Source: Evernia prunastri (taxonomy: Eukaryota > Ascomycota > Lecanoromycetes > Lecanorales > Parmeliaceae). Taken from it: a stretch of 64,000 nt of DNA. Each line of letters opens with the position of its first letter. The first letter of the stretch is position 1. Below are positions 44,022 to 55,288 of this stretch, piece by piece. The notes under the pieces were generated by a model, which did no database searches, was not told the origin of the DNA, and saw only the letters and a list, made by a program, of their open reading frames with translations. Made by a program: the position numbers and the translations under genes. Location: the NCBI GenBank assembly GCA_003184365.1, contig NKYR01000007.1, forward strand, positions 1 to 64,000, in the 5' to 3' direction.

Positions 44022-47000
44022 CTAGACATTCTTCTTGCCCGCGAAGAAGGCCCTCAATCCCTCAAGCACCTGCCCAAACCCGTCTGCTGCTCCACCCTTG
44101 ACCACACCCTGCCTGATCCACGCCGGCAGCTTGCCCTCGATCCGCGGTGTCCCGTACCGCCTATCCAGCAGCAGAATACTGGCGTAGTCCCCCCGATGCC
44201 TGATCGCCCGCCCGATGCACTGGTTCACCGCCCGCATGCACGCGTTCTCGTAGAACTCCCTCGCTGCGGCTCTCCCCACGTCCTCCCGACGACCGCCGCC
44301 CGTCGTCCGCGCCGCCGCGCTCCGCTCGATGTGCGCCAGCTTCGCTTTCCACGGCGCGCTCTGGGCGTTTGGGAACGGGAGGCCGACGACCGCGACGCCG
44401 CGCCCGAGCGCGTCGGAGAAGTTGATGCCTTCGGACAGCTTGCCGCCGACGACGGAGAGGAGGAGGCCGCCGCGGCCGGCGGCGACGGATCCGGAGTACC
44501 GGTCGAGGACGTCGTCCGTGCCGGCGCCGGTGCCGGTGCCGAGGGCGGCTTTCGATTCGCGGAAAACGGGCTTCCGCTCCTGTAAGCGGTCCCAGAGGGG
44601 CTTCGCTGCTGCTCCGTCGCCCTTCTTCGTCGTGCGCCAGCGGAGCACCACTTGGTCGAGGTAGGCGTAGCTTGGGAAGAAGACGACCAGGCCGTCCGGG
44701 ATGACGGCCGAGAGCTGCAGGAGACAGTTGCCCAGAGCGTCCATGGTGGCGGGCGAGTTGCGCTTGTCGAAGCTGAAGTCGAACTCGGCGCCGCCTGGTC
44801 CGCTGGCCACGGGGAGCGCGATGAGGTTTTCCTTCGGGATGATGTGCCCGCAGCTGAAGGTCTTCAAGCGAGCGGGATCGACGTATGCGAAAAGGTGGCG
44901 GACGTAGTCGTCCATCTGATAAGTCTTTCAGCGAGCGCTCGAAGAGGAGATTGCGGGTGAAGTAAAATAAATCTTACAGGTGACATCGTCCCTCCAGCTA
45001 GGATGACCGCTCTTGCATCTTCGACAATCTCTTTGAAGTGATGCGTCGGATCTAAGAGCATGTACTTGAGAGAGACATCATTCTGCCCATCCTTCTCATA
45101 GAAAAAGCGACCTTCAGTAGCTGGGTTCGTCAGAGTTTCGAGGAAAGACTGGACGTGGATCAGTGTCGGCGTCGTCGGGACATGGGTTTCACGGCCCGTT
45201 TTGGACTTGGCTTTTGACTCCTGCTCTTCGGCGTGAACGTTATAGCCTTCCACTTTCCGAGCGAGTTTGCTTTCTTGGAGGTATCGCATAAGTTTGTAGA
45301 GATTGATTTGGTCCACTCCTTTGCCGGCCATCAGATGACCGACATCGACGATCCCCTCTGAGGATGGCTTTTCGGTCATCTTGATCTCAAGGTACCCTGA
45401 CACTGAATCGATCAAGCGGACCACTTGGGCAACATAGACTCTGTTCTTACCCTTTAACTTGTTGCGAAATTTCTGGAGGTAAACGCCGAGCTGAGACCGG
45501 CATCGCTTTAATTGGCCTTGGGTGACGGTAATGGAATGTATGTTTGATATCGTGTCCATCAGATTGTGTGCTTCGTCAATGATGACGACGTGGCCCTTCA
45601 AAGAAATACCAAGAGCTTCTCTGGCAGACTTTTGTAACAATAAAGGATACGGCAACGTGACAATCTATAACGTGTCAGCTATCCGAGACCGTAGAGGCTC
45701 AAACGGTCTCACCTCGCTAGGTTTAATCGTTGCTCTTGAAGCATAATAGGGGCATATGCCTATTTTCTTGCCAAGCTCGCCCAGATCCTCAATGTCTCTG
45801 ATTTTCGCAAGAGTGTGGTCTCGGAAGTCGTTCACCAGTGTCTCATTCTCCTTACTGGGAACGAATGGGCATTTGTGATCTTTAGGTGTGTCGGGTTGCT
45901 GCAATTCTAGGCAGCGTTCATTGATAGCAGGTGCACTACCGAGCCGAGAGACCTTCGGGTTGATGCAAAGGTTCTTCCTGGATCCCAGGGAAAGATGCTT
46001 GACTACAACTTTGTCCTCTGGGTCGCCGTCTTTTGAGTTGTCCTTTTCCGCTGCCCAGGATACCTCCGGAAGATTAACGCGCCGTAGTTCTTGTACGAAT
46101 TGTGCCAACTGCGAGTGAGTCCTTGAACAAAAGTAAATCTTGACATCATCTGTCGGCAGTAAATCTTCTTTCTCTGATTTCTTGGGAATTAAGCCTAGCC
46201 TAGGGCACAATATCAGTCGTTCTATCACGTAAGATCGTCAGAGCACAAGTCAAACTTTTCCATCAACTGCAAGCTTGCCGAAGAGAGACCCAGATCTGTA
46301 GAAGGATGAGATGAAGCTTTGGCTTTTGGGTCCTCGTTTTCGCTGTTGTACTCCTCAAGTTCGAAACGCGCATCGTCTTCGACATCCGAAGTGGCTCGAA
46401 CCTCATCAGCTTTCTTTGAGAGATTGTCAGCGACCGAGGTCGACCTTCAAGCAGCAACAACATACGGTGCGCTTGGATCTAGGCTCGCCGCTTTCATAAA
46501 TTTGTTTTTGCTGGAGCTCCTTGGCCCGAATCTGTCTTAGGCGTGCTTCGAGCTCTATTTTCTGTTCGACCAGGGCGTTCCTCCTCTGAGCCTGAGCATG
46601 CTCAAGTACCCAAGTGGGTTCGTCGTTCTCTGCGAAGATTAGGATCAATTAATCAACCGCATCTGGACAGACCCACGTTTCTCGGGTGTTATTTCGCTTG
46701 GTAAAGCGTCCTCTTGGAAGTCTCGTAGCCACGTCAAAGAGCTACAGATCAGACTGAGAGATTTGCCCTGCAAACAGGTTATAACAAGACTTGGTAATAT
46801 ATGCTTTGAAGAGAAAAATGGCAACAATAATCCATAGGGGGTTAGCAGATACGGAAACGCGATGTAGCGAAGAAGGAGCAAAGTAGAAGTTGACATACGG
46901 TTCCTAGCTATCAATATTAGATGATTAATGTAGAAGAGGAAACCAGATAGGCAGACCTGTGGGAGACTCCAGAATGCCCACTTTTCCTTCAGCAATGCAT

Positions 47001-47080
47001 TGATATATCACGTTCATCAGCTCTGATTGGATATCATAAGGGTTGTATGGATGGTGAAAGTCTCTGACGGCAGGCTCCAT
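44022..47080 (-). CDS. CHL1: ATP-dependent DNA helicase Chl1 (DDX11/XPD-like, iron-sulfur)
   Basis: A 5'-3' superfamily 2 helicase needed for sister-chromatid cohesion and genome stability. Eight exons fit: 47080-46957, 46903-46899, 46767-46677, 46629-46466, 46413-46247, 46199-45713, 45664-44978 and 44915-44022, summing to 873 codons with stop. The start reads MEPAVRDFHHPYNPYDIQ. Walker A (SPTGTGKS) is assembled from three exons, the middle one only 5 nt long. YFCSRTHSQLAQFV is motif Ia. Four cysteines in GSRKNLC, ERCLEL, HKCPF and GICPYY are the iron-sulfur ligands. The DEAH box is VIIDEAHN. Helicase domain 2 has VVFFPSYAYLDQV, GKLSEGINFSD and QCIGRAIRHRGDYA. The last exon is clearly more GC-rich than the others. 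Confidence 0.93.
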
Positions 47081-47929
47081 CTCGGCTGCAGAGATTGAAT
47101 TTCCTGGTAAGACTTGCGCTAAAATGACAAAGAGGAAGGTAATAGGTTGAGAGAGAGGAGGAAAGGGTGACTGTTCGCGTGATAGAAGAATACAGTAAAG
47201 GCAGTCGACGCGCCATAACCTGTGTGGTGTTGTGCCATTCAAGTCTTGCAAAGCCCCAAAACTGCATGTCAATTGATTTCACACAAGTTAATCTACTTTG
47301 TTCCCATGTCACACACTTATACTCCGCATAGTATCGTGTACGTAAGTACCTCACTCGTACAGTTCCACTCCGTACACGAGCACCTGTAGCGATCATCTCC
47401 TTGATAGAACGAGGACACGAGTAGCTGTCCTCGCTATATCAAGTAACTCACTGTACTTCTCGTCCGAGTTTGGAACTGTTGAGTCCCACACGAAAGGATC
47501 TATGACTCAACCAGTGGCTGCGGAAGTCCAAAGGCTCTACGTATCTCCATTCACTCGGGCAAGAAATCATCTTGTAAATGTAGAAGACGATGAATATGCT
47601 ATTGGATGGGTGGACAAGACGCATGGTTAACAGGATTCTACGCTCTGCCGCGCTGGATTGGCTTTGCATTGTACGCAGGCAGAAGCTATAGGTGTCGAGC
47701 AAGTTACGCGAGTTTCGTCCGTGACAGGAACGATGATATAGGGTGGTGTGGGGTAGAACGCCGACTTCAACTAGTGGAGAGCACCTCTGGTGTCATGAAC
47801 ACAACTTGTATTGGAATGATGTGGAGTATTGTATGGATGGAATTCCATCTACCATTCTATGTAAGGAATCGCATGCATGCATCTTGGTGGTCTTAGCTTT
47901 GGCACCCTGGCCCCGGTTAGAGTAGGTAC
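47081..47929. other. Intergenic region upstream of CHL1
   Basis: About 850 bp with no supportable gene; contains the CHL1 promoter and the 3' flank of the patatin-like remnant. Confidence 0.5.
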
Positions 47930-48812
47930 CTAGTCTTGGGGCCGAGGCGTAAACTTGAGATCCGGTGTCCGCTTCACCAATTCATCGATTGTAGCGTCGA
48001 GGGGTTCCAGGATAGCATCCGGGGTCACGTGAACTGCGGAAGAGCCGATGCCTTGGGGAAATTTTGCGGGGGCAAGGCGATAGTATATGTCGGCATTGCC
48101 CGGGTGGATGTCGTTCAACTTCCTCTTGATCTCAGATTCGATGTCGTCTTCAAGCCTTCTCGGTTTGGAATCGACATCATTGGGAAGTCGAGGTCCAATG
48201 TTGACCACTACGGACAGCGGAACGTCCGTTCCATAGATGGCCCACATCTCATCCAACGCAAGTTCGGTGATGTTGTAAGGCTTTGGCAACTTGGTGTCAC
48301 CGGATCTTGTCTTGCCGCTGCTTGCCGTCTGGTCTTTCCACGGATGAGGGAAGTATTCCGGGGCGCCGGTCAACTCAAAGGCGCGCGAGATTTTGAAATT
48401 GCACGGATCCTGGGGGCCTTGCAGCAGCTTCTGTGGCAGCTTGACAGGTCGCGGGATCGCATAGGACCGGAAAATGTTGTAGCTTCTAGTGTCGGGAGCC
48501 AGGGCCGCAACGAATACGTGGCGAGTACGTGTACGTTCAGGTTAAGGTTCGAAGAGGTGGTCACCTGTGCCGTAGAACTGGGTCAGATGTTCTACTTGCT
48601 CTGCAAGACGTTCGGAGTCAAAGAAGCAATGATGAAGCAGTCGTAGACGGAGCGACTCTCTCGTTGATTGTGGCCTGATGCATTCCATCAAATGGTACCA
48701 TTCCAACAGGCATGAGGTTATGTCCATTCGGAAGCGTCGATGTGGCTTGGAGTGCTCCACCATCCAGAGTAAGGATGCTGAGAGAATTGGAGGTTCGGGG
48801 AGATTGAGTCAT
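47930..48812 (-). pseudogene. Patatin-like phospholipase remnant
   Basis: The reading begins MTQSPRTSNSLSILTLDGG, which looks like the oxyanion-hole start of patatin-like lipases (LSLDGGG). A downstream frame reads HVFVAALAPDTRSYNIFRSY and ends GTDVPLSVVVNIGPRLPN, followed by RLAPAKFPQGIG, a typical patatin C-terminal half. However, no GxSxG nucleophile motif lies between them. The place where the catalytic DG[GA] should be reads YNITELALDE, and the two parts are in different frames with no good intron. An intact patatin-like lipase would be roughly twice as long. I take it as an internally deleted, inactive copy; a divergent short protein is the alternative. Confidence 0.6.
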
Positions 48813-49970
48813 GTCGTATTGGAAGTAGAAATGTAGAACAGGAAATTGTGGGGGTTGAGGGAGGGTGTGTGTAGTATTTTTGAAATGACAAGAGTCAAAC
48901 CGAAAAAGAAAAGTACATGAAGACGTTTGTACCTCTGGATTTTTGTTTTACAATTGACGCTGACGGGGCGTTTCTGTAACGTGTTAAGGGTTTTGTTGCA
49001 TGTCGCCGCCCAGCTTGCCCGTAAATCAATGTGTGAGAATAGGATAACACACTTGACCCTGGAGCCTCCACATTTTCGGCCCACCCTCCTTAGTTGCATC
49101 TCTAACATCTCGGTTCTGCTCATCGCGTTCATATACAAAATATCATTCGTTATCTTCCCAGATCGTAACGTACATGTCCTCGTGCATGGTGGCGTCCACC
49201 TTGCTCTCAGCCTTGTGCACTCCGACTCGCCATTGACCTAGCTGCAGCTTATTCCTATAGATGGTGTTACAGTAATAAGGCTGAAAGAGTGAAATGTAAC
49301 AATGCACTCGACGGACGGGCTTGAGCCGTCATTTCCATCAGCAGTTATTATTACATTTCTGCATTTTCCATGCATCGGTGTTCGCACAAGACAACAGGTC
49401 AATCAAGAACTTGAAGTGGGATTGAGTAGCTCAAGCGAACGTTCGATTTGACCTCGCCGCAATCTTCTAGCACTGTGTAGGCCATTCTTCAATGACTTCA
49501 CTCATTCAACAACGGGCGTATATGGAGTCAGTGTTCGCGACCTTTGATCATTCTTGATCCACTATCCTTCCAGGCCCGATGTGACACACCAATGCGGCAA
49601 TTTGGCTTGAAAAACCATGGCCGGAAGACGTGACGGTGTGGGATCCCGTGATGTACTCTAACTCTGTGCCCACACAAGTACCTGGCGGTTTCAACGCGGT
49701 CATGCTTGGAAGGCTGGGTTCATTCTTCGAGAGTGAATACAGGCATAACATGACCTCTTCAGAAGTAGCTTTGGGCTTGAAAATCTAGATACTCGACGAC
49801 CTCACGAGGTCGCTTGGAACATCATTTCGTGCATTAGCGCTGACATCGCATTCACTAGGTACCTTACAATATACTTTATAGGGCGAGGGATCTTTGTACA
49901 ATTGTACAACTTCATATATCCAAGCTAATCACGGCACGGGCGCCTGATCGTCACATTCAAAGTCAAAGCA
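48813..49970. other. Intergenic region upstream of fumarylacetoacetase
   Basis: About 1.15 kb with no supportable gene. A CTAGGTACCTTAC motif lies near 49855 and the promoter of the fumarylacetoacetase gene at the right end. Confidence 0.5.
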
Positions 49971-51322
49971 ATGGCGTCTAAATCCTGGCTAGATATCCCT
50001 TCTGACTCCCACTTCTCCCTGGCTAACATCCCTTTCGGAATAATTACAACCCCCGCCTCGTCTTCTCCCCACGTTGGAATAGCAGTCGGAAAGTATGCTC
50101 TCGATCTCTCCGTTTTCGCCGAACATTCTGGCTTTTCGGAATGTCCGGCTATCACATCACATCTTCATGTGTTCTCTCAACCCGCCCTCAATGACTTCGC
50201 CGCACTAGGGCGTGCCGTCCATCGAGAGGTTCGCCAATATCTCCAAAAGGTCTTCGCACAAGGATCAAAATTCAGTCCTGCTGAGGGTTTCACCAAAGCG
50301 TACGACAATGGAGGCCTGATCCAACTGAAAGATGTCAAGACCCATCTCCCCTTTCGCATTGGTGACTACACCGACTTCTTCGTTGGCAAGTACCATGCTC
50401 AGAATGCTGGCGCTCTGATTCGCGGCATCGACAACGCTCTACACCCGAACTACGTGCACCTACCTGTCGGCTACCATGGCCGGGCTTCCTCGGTGGTTGT
50501 CTCTGGTACCCCAATCCGTAGACCACACGGTCAGGTCATGGAGAGCTCAGCAGCGGAAGTTCCAAAGCCAATTTTCGCTCCATCCAACCGTCTGGACTTT
50601 GAGCTTGAGCTGGGTGCGTTCGTGTGCAAGGCCAACAAGATGGGGGAGCCCGTGTCGATCAAAGAGGCAGAGGAGAATATTTTTGGCTTGGTGCTGATGA
50701 ATGACTGGTCTGCAAGGGACATACAAGCATGGGAGATGGTACCACTTGGACCACTCAACTCGAAGAATTTTGGGACTAGTGTCAGTGCATGGGTCATATT
50801 GGCGGATGCATTGGAGCCATTCAGGGCCAGAGGAATTGAGAACGAGAACGAAGTTCTGCCATATTTGCGGCAAGGGAAGAAGGAGAATGTCTACGACCTG
50901 AATCTAGAGGTCGAGCTGACGAGTATGGCCAATCCTCCCGAATATCTCCATGTCTACTAATGATTGATGCAGCCAAATCGGGCACCTCTACCACGATCAC
51001 CCGCACTAATGGCAGAAACCTCCTGTTCTCTTTCCCTCAGATGCTCGCACACCATACAGCTGGTGGCTGTCCCATGCAAGTAGGCGACCTGCTGGGATCA
51101 GGAACCGTGAGCGGGACCGAGCCAGGCACTACATCAGGTAGTATGCTGGAGCTCAGTGCAAATGGGAAGAATAAGATACAGCTAAATGGTGGAGACGAGA
51201 GGACTTTTTTGGAAGATTACGATACACTGATACTGAAGGGCTGGGCTGGAGGTGAAGAAGGCGGCCTTGTAGGGTTCGGCGAGTGTGCTGGGATGATTGC
51301 ACCAGCGATAACAATCCAGTAA
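49971..51322 (+). CDS. fahA: Fumarylacetoacetase (tyrosine/phenylalanine catabolism)
   Basis: This enzyme cleaves 4-fumarylacetoacetate to fumarate and acetoacetate, the last step of tyrosine and phenylalanine breakdown via homogentisate. Exons are 49971-50922 and 50973-51322, totalling 433 residues, close to the usual length. The N-terminal domain starts with SWLDIPSDSHFSLANIPFGI. The catalytic domain contains DYTDFFVGKYHAQNAG, LPVGYHGRASSVVVSG, PSNRLDFELELGAFV and LMNDWSARDIQAWEMVPLGP, with conserved metal-binding Asp/Glu residues, and at the end LKGWAGGEEGGLVGFGECAG. The intron has an in-frame stop, so splicing is required. In many ascomycetes this gene clusters with homogentisate dioxygenase and maleylacetoacetate isomerase; neither is next to it here. 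Confidence 0.95.
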
Positions 51323-52212
51323 TCACAAGCAGGAGGCTCTTAAAGCTTCCCCTCCTTCAACGGTGAGCTACTATGTAACTTGGTCAATTCGGGGCGGAGG
51401 ATTGAGTACTAGACCCGACCTTTAACAGGTAGGGTCAGGACCTTGTGAGGTGCCATAGCACGAAGAGATCTCGGCTGCGTGTGGTCTTTTTTTTTACTTA
51501 TGGACGTCCTATCAATGCAGAGGGTAATATAGCAAAATATGGTGGGCGGAAAGAGGGGGACAAGAAGAGAGGGTCGAAAGAGGAAGGGAAGGTCTCTTCA
51601 CCTGTACGCTATACATATTCGTCAAGGTGAAAAGGCTCGAGGAGATTGGGTTAAGAATCAATCGTTGAAGAAGCCTAGGAACGAATTGATAACGTCTTGT
51701 GGATCTGTATAGGATTTGGCAACGCAAAGAGTAAGGTAAGGTAGACTCGAGACGCCGCGTAACCGTTATTGTATAGTAAGGCTGAATCCTGTGGCTACTT
51801 ATCCCGTCCCGCATGTAGATCTTTGAAGCTTGGCGCCAAGGGTCTAATTATGGTACAATTGGGCCATTATTTGCGGGGAGGCTCAATATTGAATGCGTCT
51901 GTGTTGGCGTTCATCCGTCTTGCTGTCTCACTCTTCTTACATATAAGCTGATGGATCCTCTTTTCCTCCCTTCTGGAGGCACACATAAATGAAGACAAAG
52001 CTTTCTTTTCCTTTCTTTTTCTCTACTTGAATTCCTTTGAAGGCGTGACTTGATTCTAGACTGCTATAATGTGTCCCTAATTTCTAGTAACCGCATCCTT
52101 TCAATATACCTATTCGCCACGGCAACCTTTGTCCTACTAGCTCGGCTCAGTCCGAACGGGAAGGATTGCGGTGCTTCAGTAACACCTTCTCGTCCTCATC
52201 TCCGCGCAGGGC
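51323..52212. other. Intergenic region upstream of the chitin synthase activator
   Basis: About 890 bp. There are purine-rich stretches at about 51550-51600 and T-rich stretches near 52000-52030, the latter probably promoter or leader sequence. No gene is seen. Confidence 0.5.
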
Positions 52213-54991
52213 ATGGCAAGTCAGCAAGGCCAGCAGCGCCCAGCTTTGGGTGCTACCTTCTATCCGGGAGGCGTGGATGACTTCTATATGCCTGAAGTCA
52301 TCTCACCTTCGCCGCAACGGTGCGTGCTCTACCAAGCCTTGGTCTTGACACGTAACCCGCGAACACGATAGATGCTAATTGGCTATCAAGGATCACACCA
52401 GAAGTTCCCACTAAGATCCAGGACAACCTCGCACATCTAGAGCTGAATGATGCAGCGGGCAAGCGCTTGTCTGGGTTGCACTCACCTTCTCCCATGGGAG
52501 GCAAGCAAGCCATCATGACGCCCTCCTTCCCCAGCCGGAAATCGTCCTTCTCGAACCTCAACAACACCGACGGTTCAAGCCAGAGCCAGGTCTACCACAC
52601 TCAACCTCACAATCTATCTCAAGGCCAGGGTATACATAATGTTGACGCAGTAGATCAACCAACGTTTTCTCCATTCCCCCCACTCCGCAACCGCCCAGCG
52701 AACGTTCCCCCGTCAGACGAAGAGAAGGAAGGCATACTTGAAAACGCGCGCACCCATGTTCTAAACTCAGATGATCCGGAGGTGCAATTAAGCTGGGCTC
52801 AAGACACCCTCGTATACGTTGAAATTGCGGCCCAAAATGAAGTACGGATTTCAGAGAATCAAGTAGCAAGGCCTCGAACACCTCACATAGAGCATCAATT
52901 GCGGGTAGACGCTATCAATGTCGTGTCATTCCTTGCTGATCAGCACCACCCTAAAGCAGAATTTATGAAGGGCATGTGGCTGGAATTTGGAAAATTCAAT
53001 TTTCGAGTAGACAAGAAGGAAGCGTTCCGATGCTACCAGCGGGCAGCACAGAAAGGATATGCAAGAGCCGAATATCGAATGGGCATGCAGTTCGAAAGCT
53101 ACAACGATCCTGAAAAAGCAATAACTCATTACACTCTGGGACTACAAGCTGGCGACTCCGCCTCTCACTATGTAAGCTGAATTCTTTTCTGCGCTGGTAT
53201 CCCCACGCTGTGTTATTAAGGCACTCAGCTGACTGGCAAAGCGTCTTGGAATGATGACTCTTCTTGGGCAACATGGCCAGCCTTTGGACTATGAACGTGG
53301 CATCAAGCTTATTAGCTATTCTGCACAAACAGCTGATGAGAACGCACCTCAAGGAGCATACGTAAGGTCTGCTTGTTCTGGAAGCTCCGGCAGGGACTGA
53401 TCAGCGCGGCAGGTTTTCGGCATGCTGCAAGCTCATGAGTTACCCCAGATGAACTTACCCGAGGAGTGTCTACCATTAAATCTTACGGGTGCCAGGTTCA
53501 ATATAGAAAAAGCCGCATATCTGGGATTTGCGAAGGCGCAGAGCAAGATGGGCTTGGCATACGAGCTCTGCCAGCTTGGCTGCGAATTCGACCCTGCTCT
53601 TTCACTGCACTACAGCGCCCTGGCTGCCAAACAAGGCGACCCGGAAGCCGAGATGAGTATCAGCAAATGGTTTCTGTGTGGATTCGAAGGCTTATTCGAC
53701 AAGAACGAAGAGCTGGCTTTTACGCACGCACAGCGTGCAGCACAGAGTGGACTGGCAACGGCAGAATTCGCAATGGGTTACTTTCACGAAATCGGTCTCT
53801 ACGTCCCTATGAATCTCAAGGAATCTAGATCATGGTATGAGAAGGCAGCAGATCATGGCAACAAAGACGCTGCAGGAAGACTTGGCGAAATATCTCGCTC
53901 AAAGACTTTGTCCAAGAAAGATCACCAAAACATTGCAGTTGCGAAAATCCAGTCCCAGTACGGCTCACACAGGGGTAAAAGACCTGAACGCTTCAAGAAC
54001 CCCCCGACGGTCATGCCTACCATAGCGGATGGTCCAATTGGCATGCCAGAGCCAAACCTACCTAGACTGAAACCTGGTGCCAATCTACCTCATGCGTATG
54101 GAATTGCAAATGATTCAGCTTCACGACCCCCTTCCGCCGCCCAATATGCCATTGACAGTGGCCGAGGCCGGCCTTCACCAAAGCCAGCAAACGGATCAAG
54201 CTATCCCAATCCCAATGTCCCCATAGTTCCGGACGCTCGGCCAACCTCAGCGGCGGCATCAGAAAATTCATTTGGCGATAACAACTATAGAGGTTCAGCC
54301 TATCCGACGTTCCAATCTGCCCGACCCGGTACAGGTGGCGAAAACATTGGAGCTGGGCGTGGAAGAATTGGCCCAGCGTCTGGGGGACCTGGAATGCAAC
54401 GCCCTCCTCAAGGTTACCCGCAATCCAGCTCTGGCTACACAAGTCCGCGCCTCCCCGGATCCCCTACTTTGAATACCTCCAGACCGCCGAGTGCGCAGCC
54501 TCCTGTGATAGACATCGGTTACTCCGCTCCTCCGGACCCATCGGGTGCCGACCGTAAGAGGAGACAACAAAGATCCGATAATGCGCACATGCCTCCGCAC
54601 AGATACCCAAGCTACGACGTCTCAGCAGGCCGACCACAGGACAGAGTGTCGGGTCTTCCGCATTCACAGACCATGCCCGCATTCAATCGTCCCGATAGTG
54701 CACAGGCGATGCCTACTTCTTCCGGGAGGCAAGGTGTATCACGACAGGATATGCCTCCGAAAGTTGACTATGCGGCCCACTTGCCGAACATTCCTCCCAG
54801 AGCACCCAATCCGGAGCGACCGGCTGCTACGCCACCTCCCAGTGCTCCTGTATCTAGGCCTCCGGGTAAAGGTCCAAAAACATTCCAAGAAATGGGTGTC
54901 CCGGTAACAAAGCAGGAAGGTGATTGTGTAAGTTGCTCCCGACTAGATGGCCTTAGTGCATGTACTTACTGCGTGGCAGGCCATTATGTAA
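52213..54991 (+). CDS. Chitin synthase activator with Sel1 repeats (Skt5/Chs4 type), prenylated
   Basis: A Sel1-repeat protein that recruits and activates class IV chitin synthase (Chs3) at septa and growth sites. Exons are 52213-52319, 52391-53171, 53242-53361, 53413-54927 and 54980-54991, totalling 844 residues in a consistent frame. A disordered N-terminus (to about residue 150) is followed by at least six Sel1-type helical repeats, for example EAFRCYQRAAQKGYARAEYRMG, FAKAQSKMGLAYELCQLG and ESRSWYEKAADHGNKDAAGRLG. A long Pro/Ser/Gly-rich tail ends with GPKTFQEMGV. The last 12-nt exon changes the end to D-C-A-I-M, a CaaX box for prenylation, as in yeast Skt5. Without splicing of this intron the protein would end in unrelated residues and lack the lipid anchor. 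Confidence 0.92.
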
Positions 54992-55288
54992 ATTGAGTGT
55001 GCGTAAAGATTTTGATGCATTGCGAGGAAGAAGATACCCGGATTTGTCAAATACAATATAGCATTTGATCGAGCTTTACCATTGAAAGTGGAGGACATTC
55101 AGAATCGTTTTTCTGGGCAGATTGGGAAAACTACGAGCGAGCCTAATTTATAAGCGAGAATCGAAGATTGTTGCCGTTGGCCCAATGTTCGCCCAAAGAT
55201 TCGCACCTCAATTTTGTTTCGTGCACGTGAAAATCGATATCATTGTTGTTGGTGACACGCTATTAATTTCCCCTCTGGTGTTCGAGCA

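Noticed and set aside
44196..44960. Several long plus-strand readings opposite the CHL1 last exon
   Set aside because: They are shadows of GC-rich codons of CHL1 on the other strand; no family resemblance.
53466..53828. Alternative-frame reading inside the chitin synthase activator
   Set aside because: The Sel1 repeats in the main frame explain this stretch.
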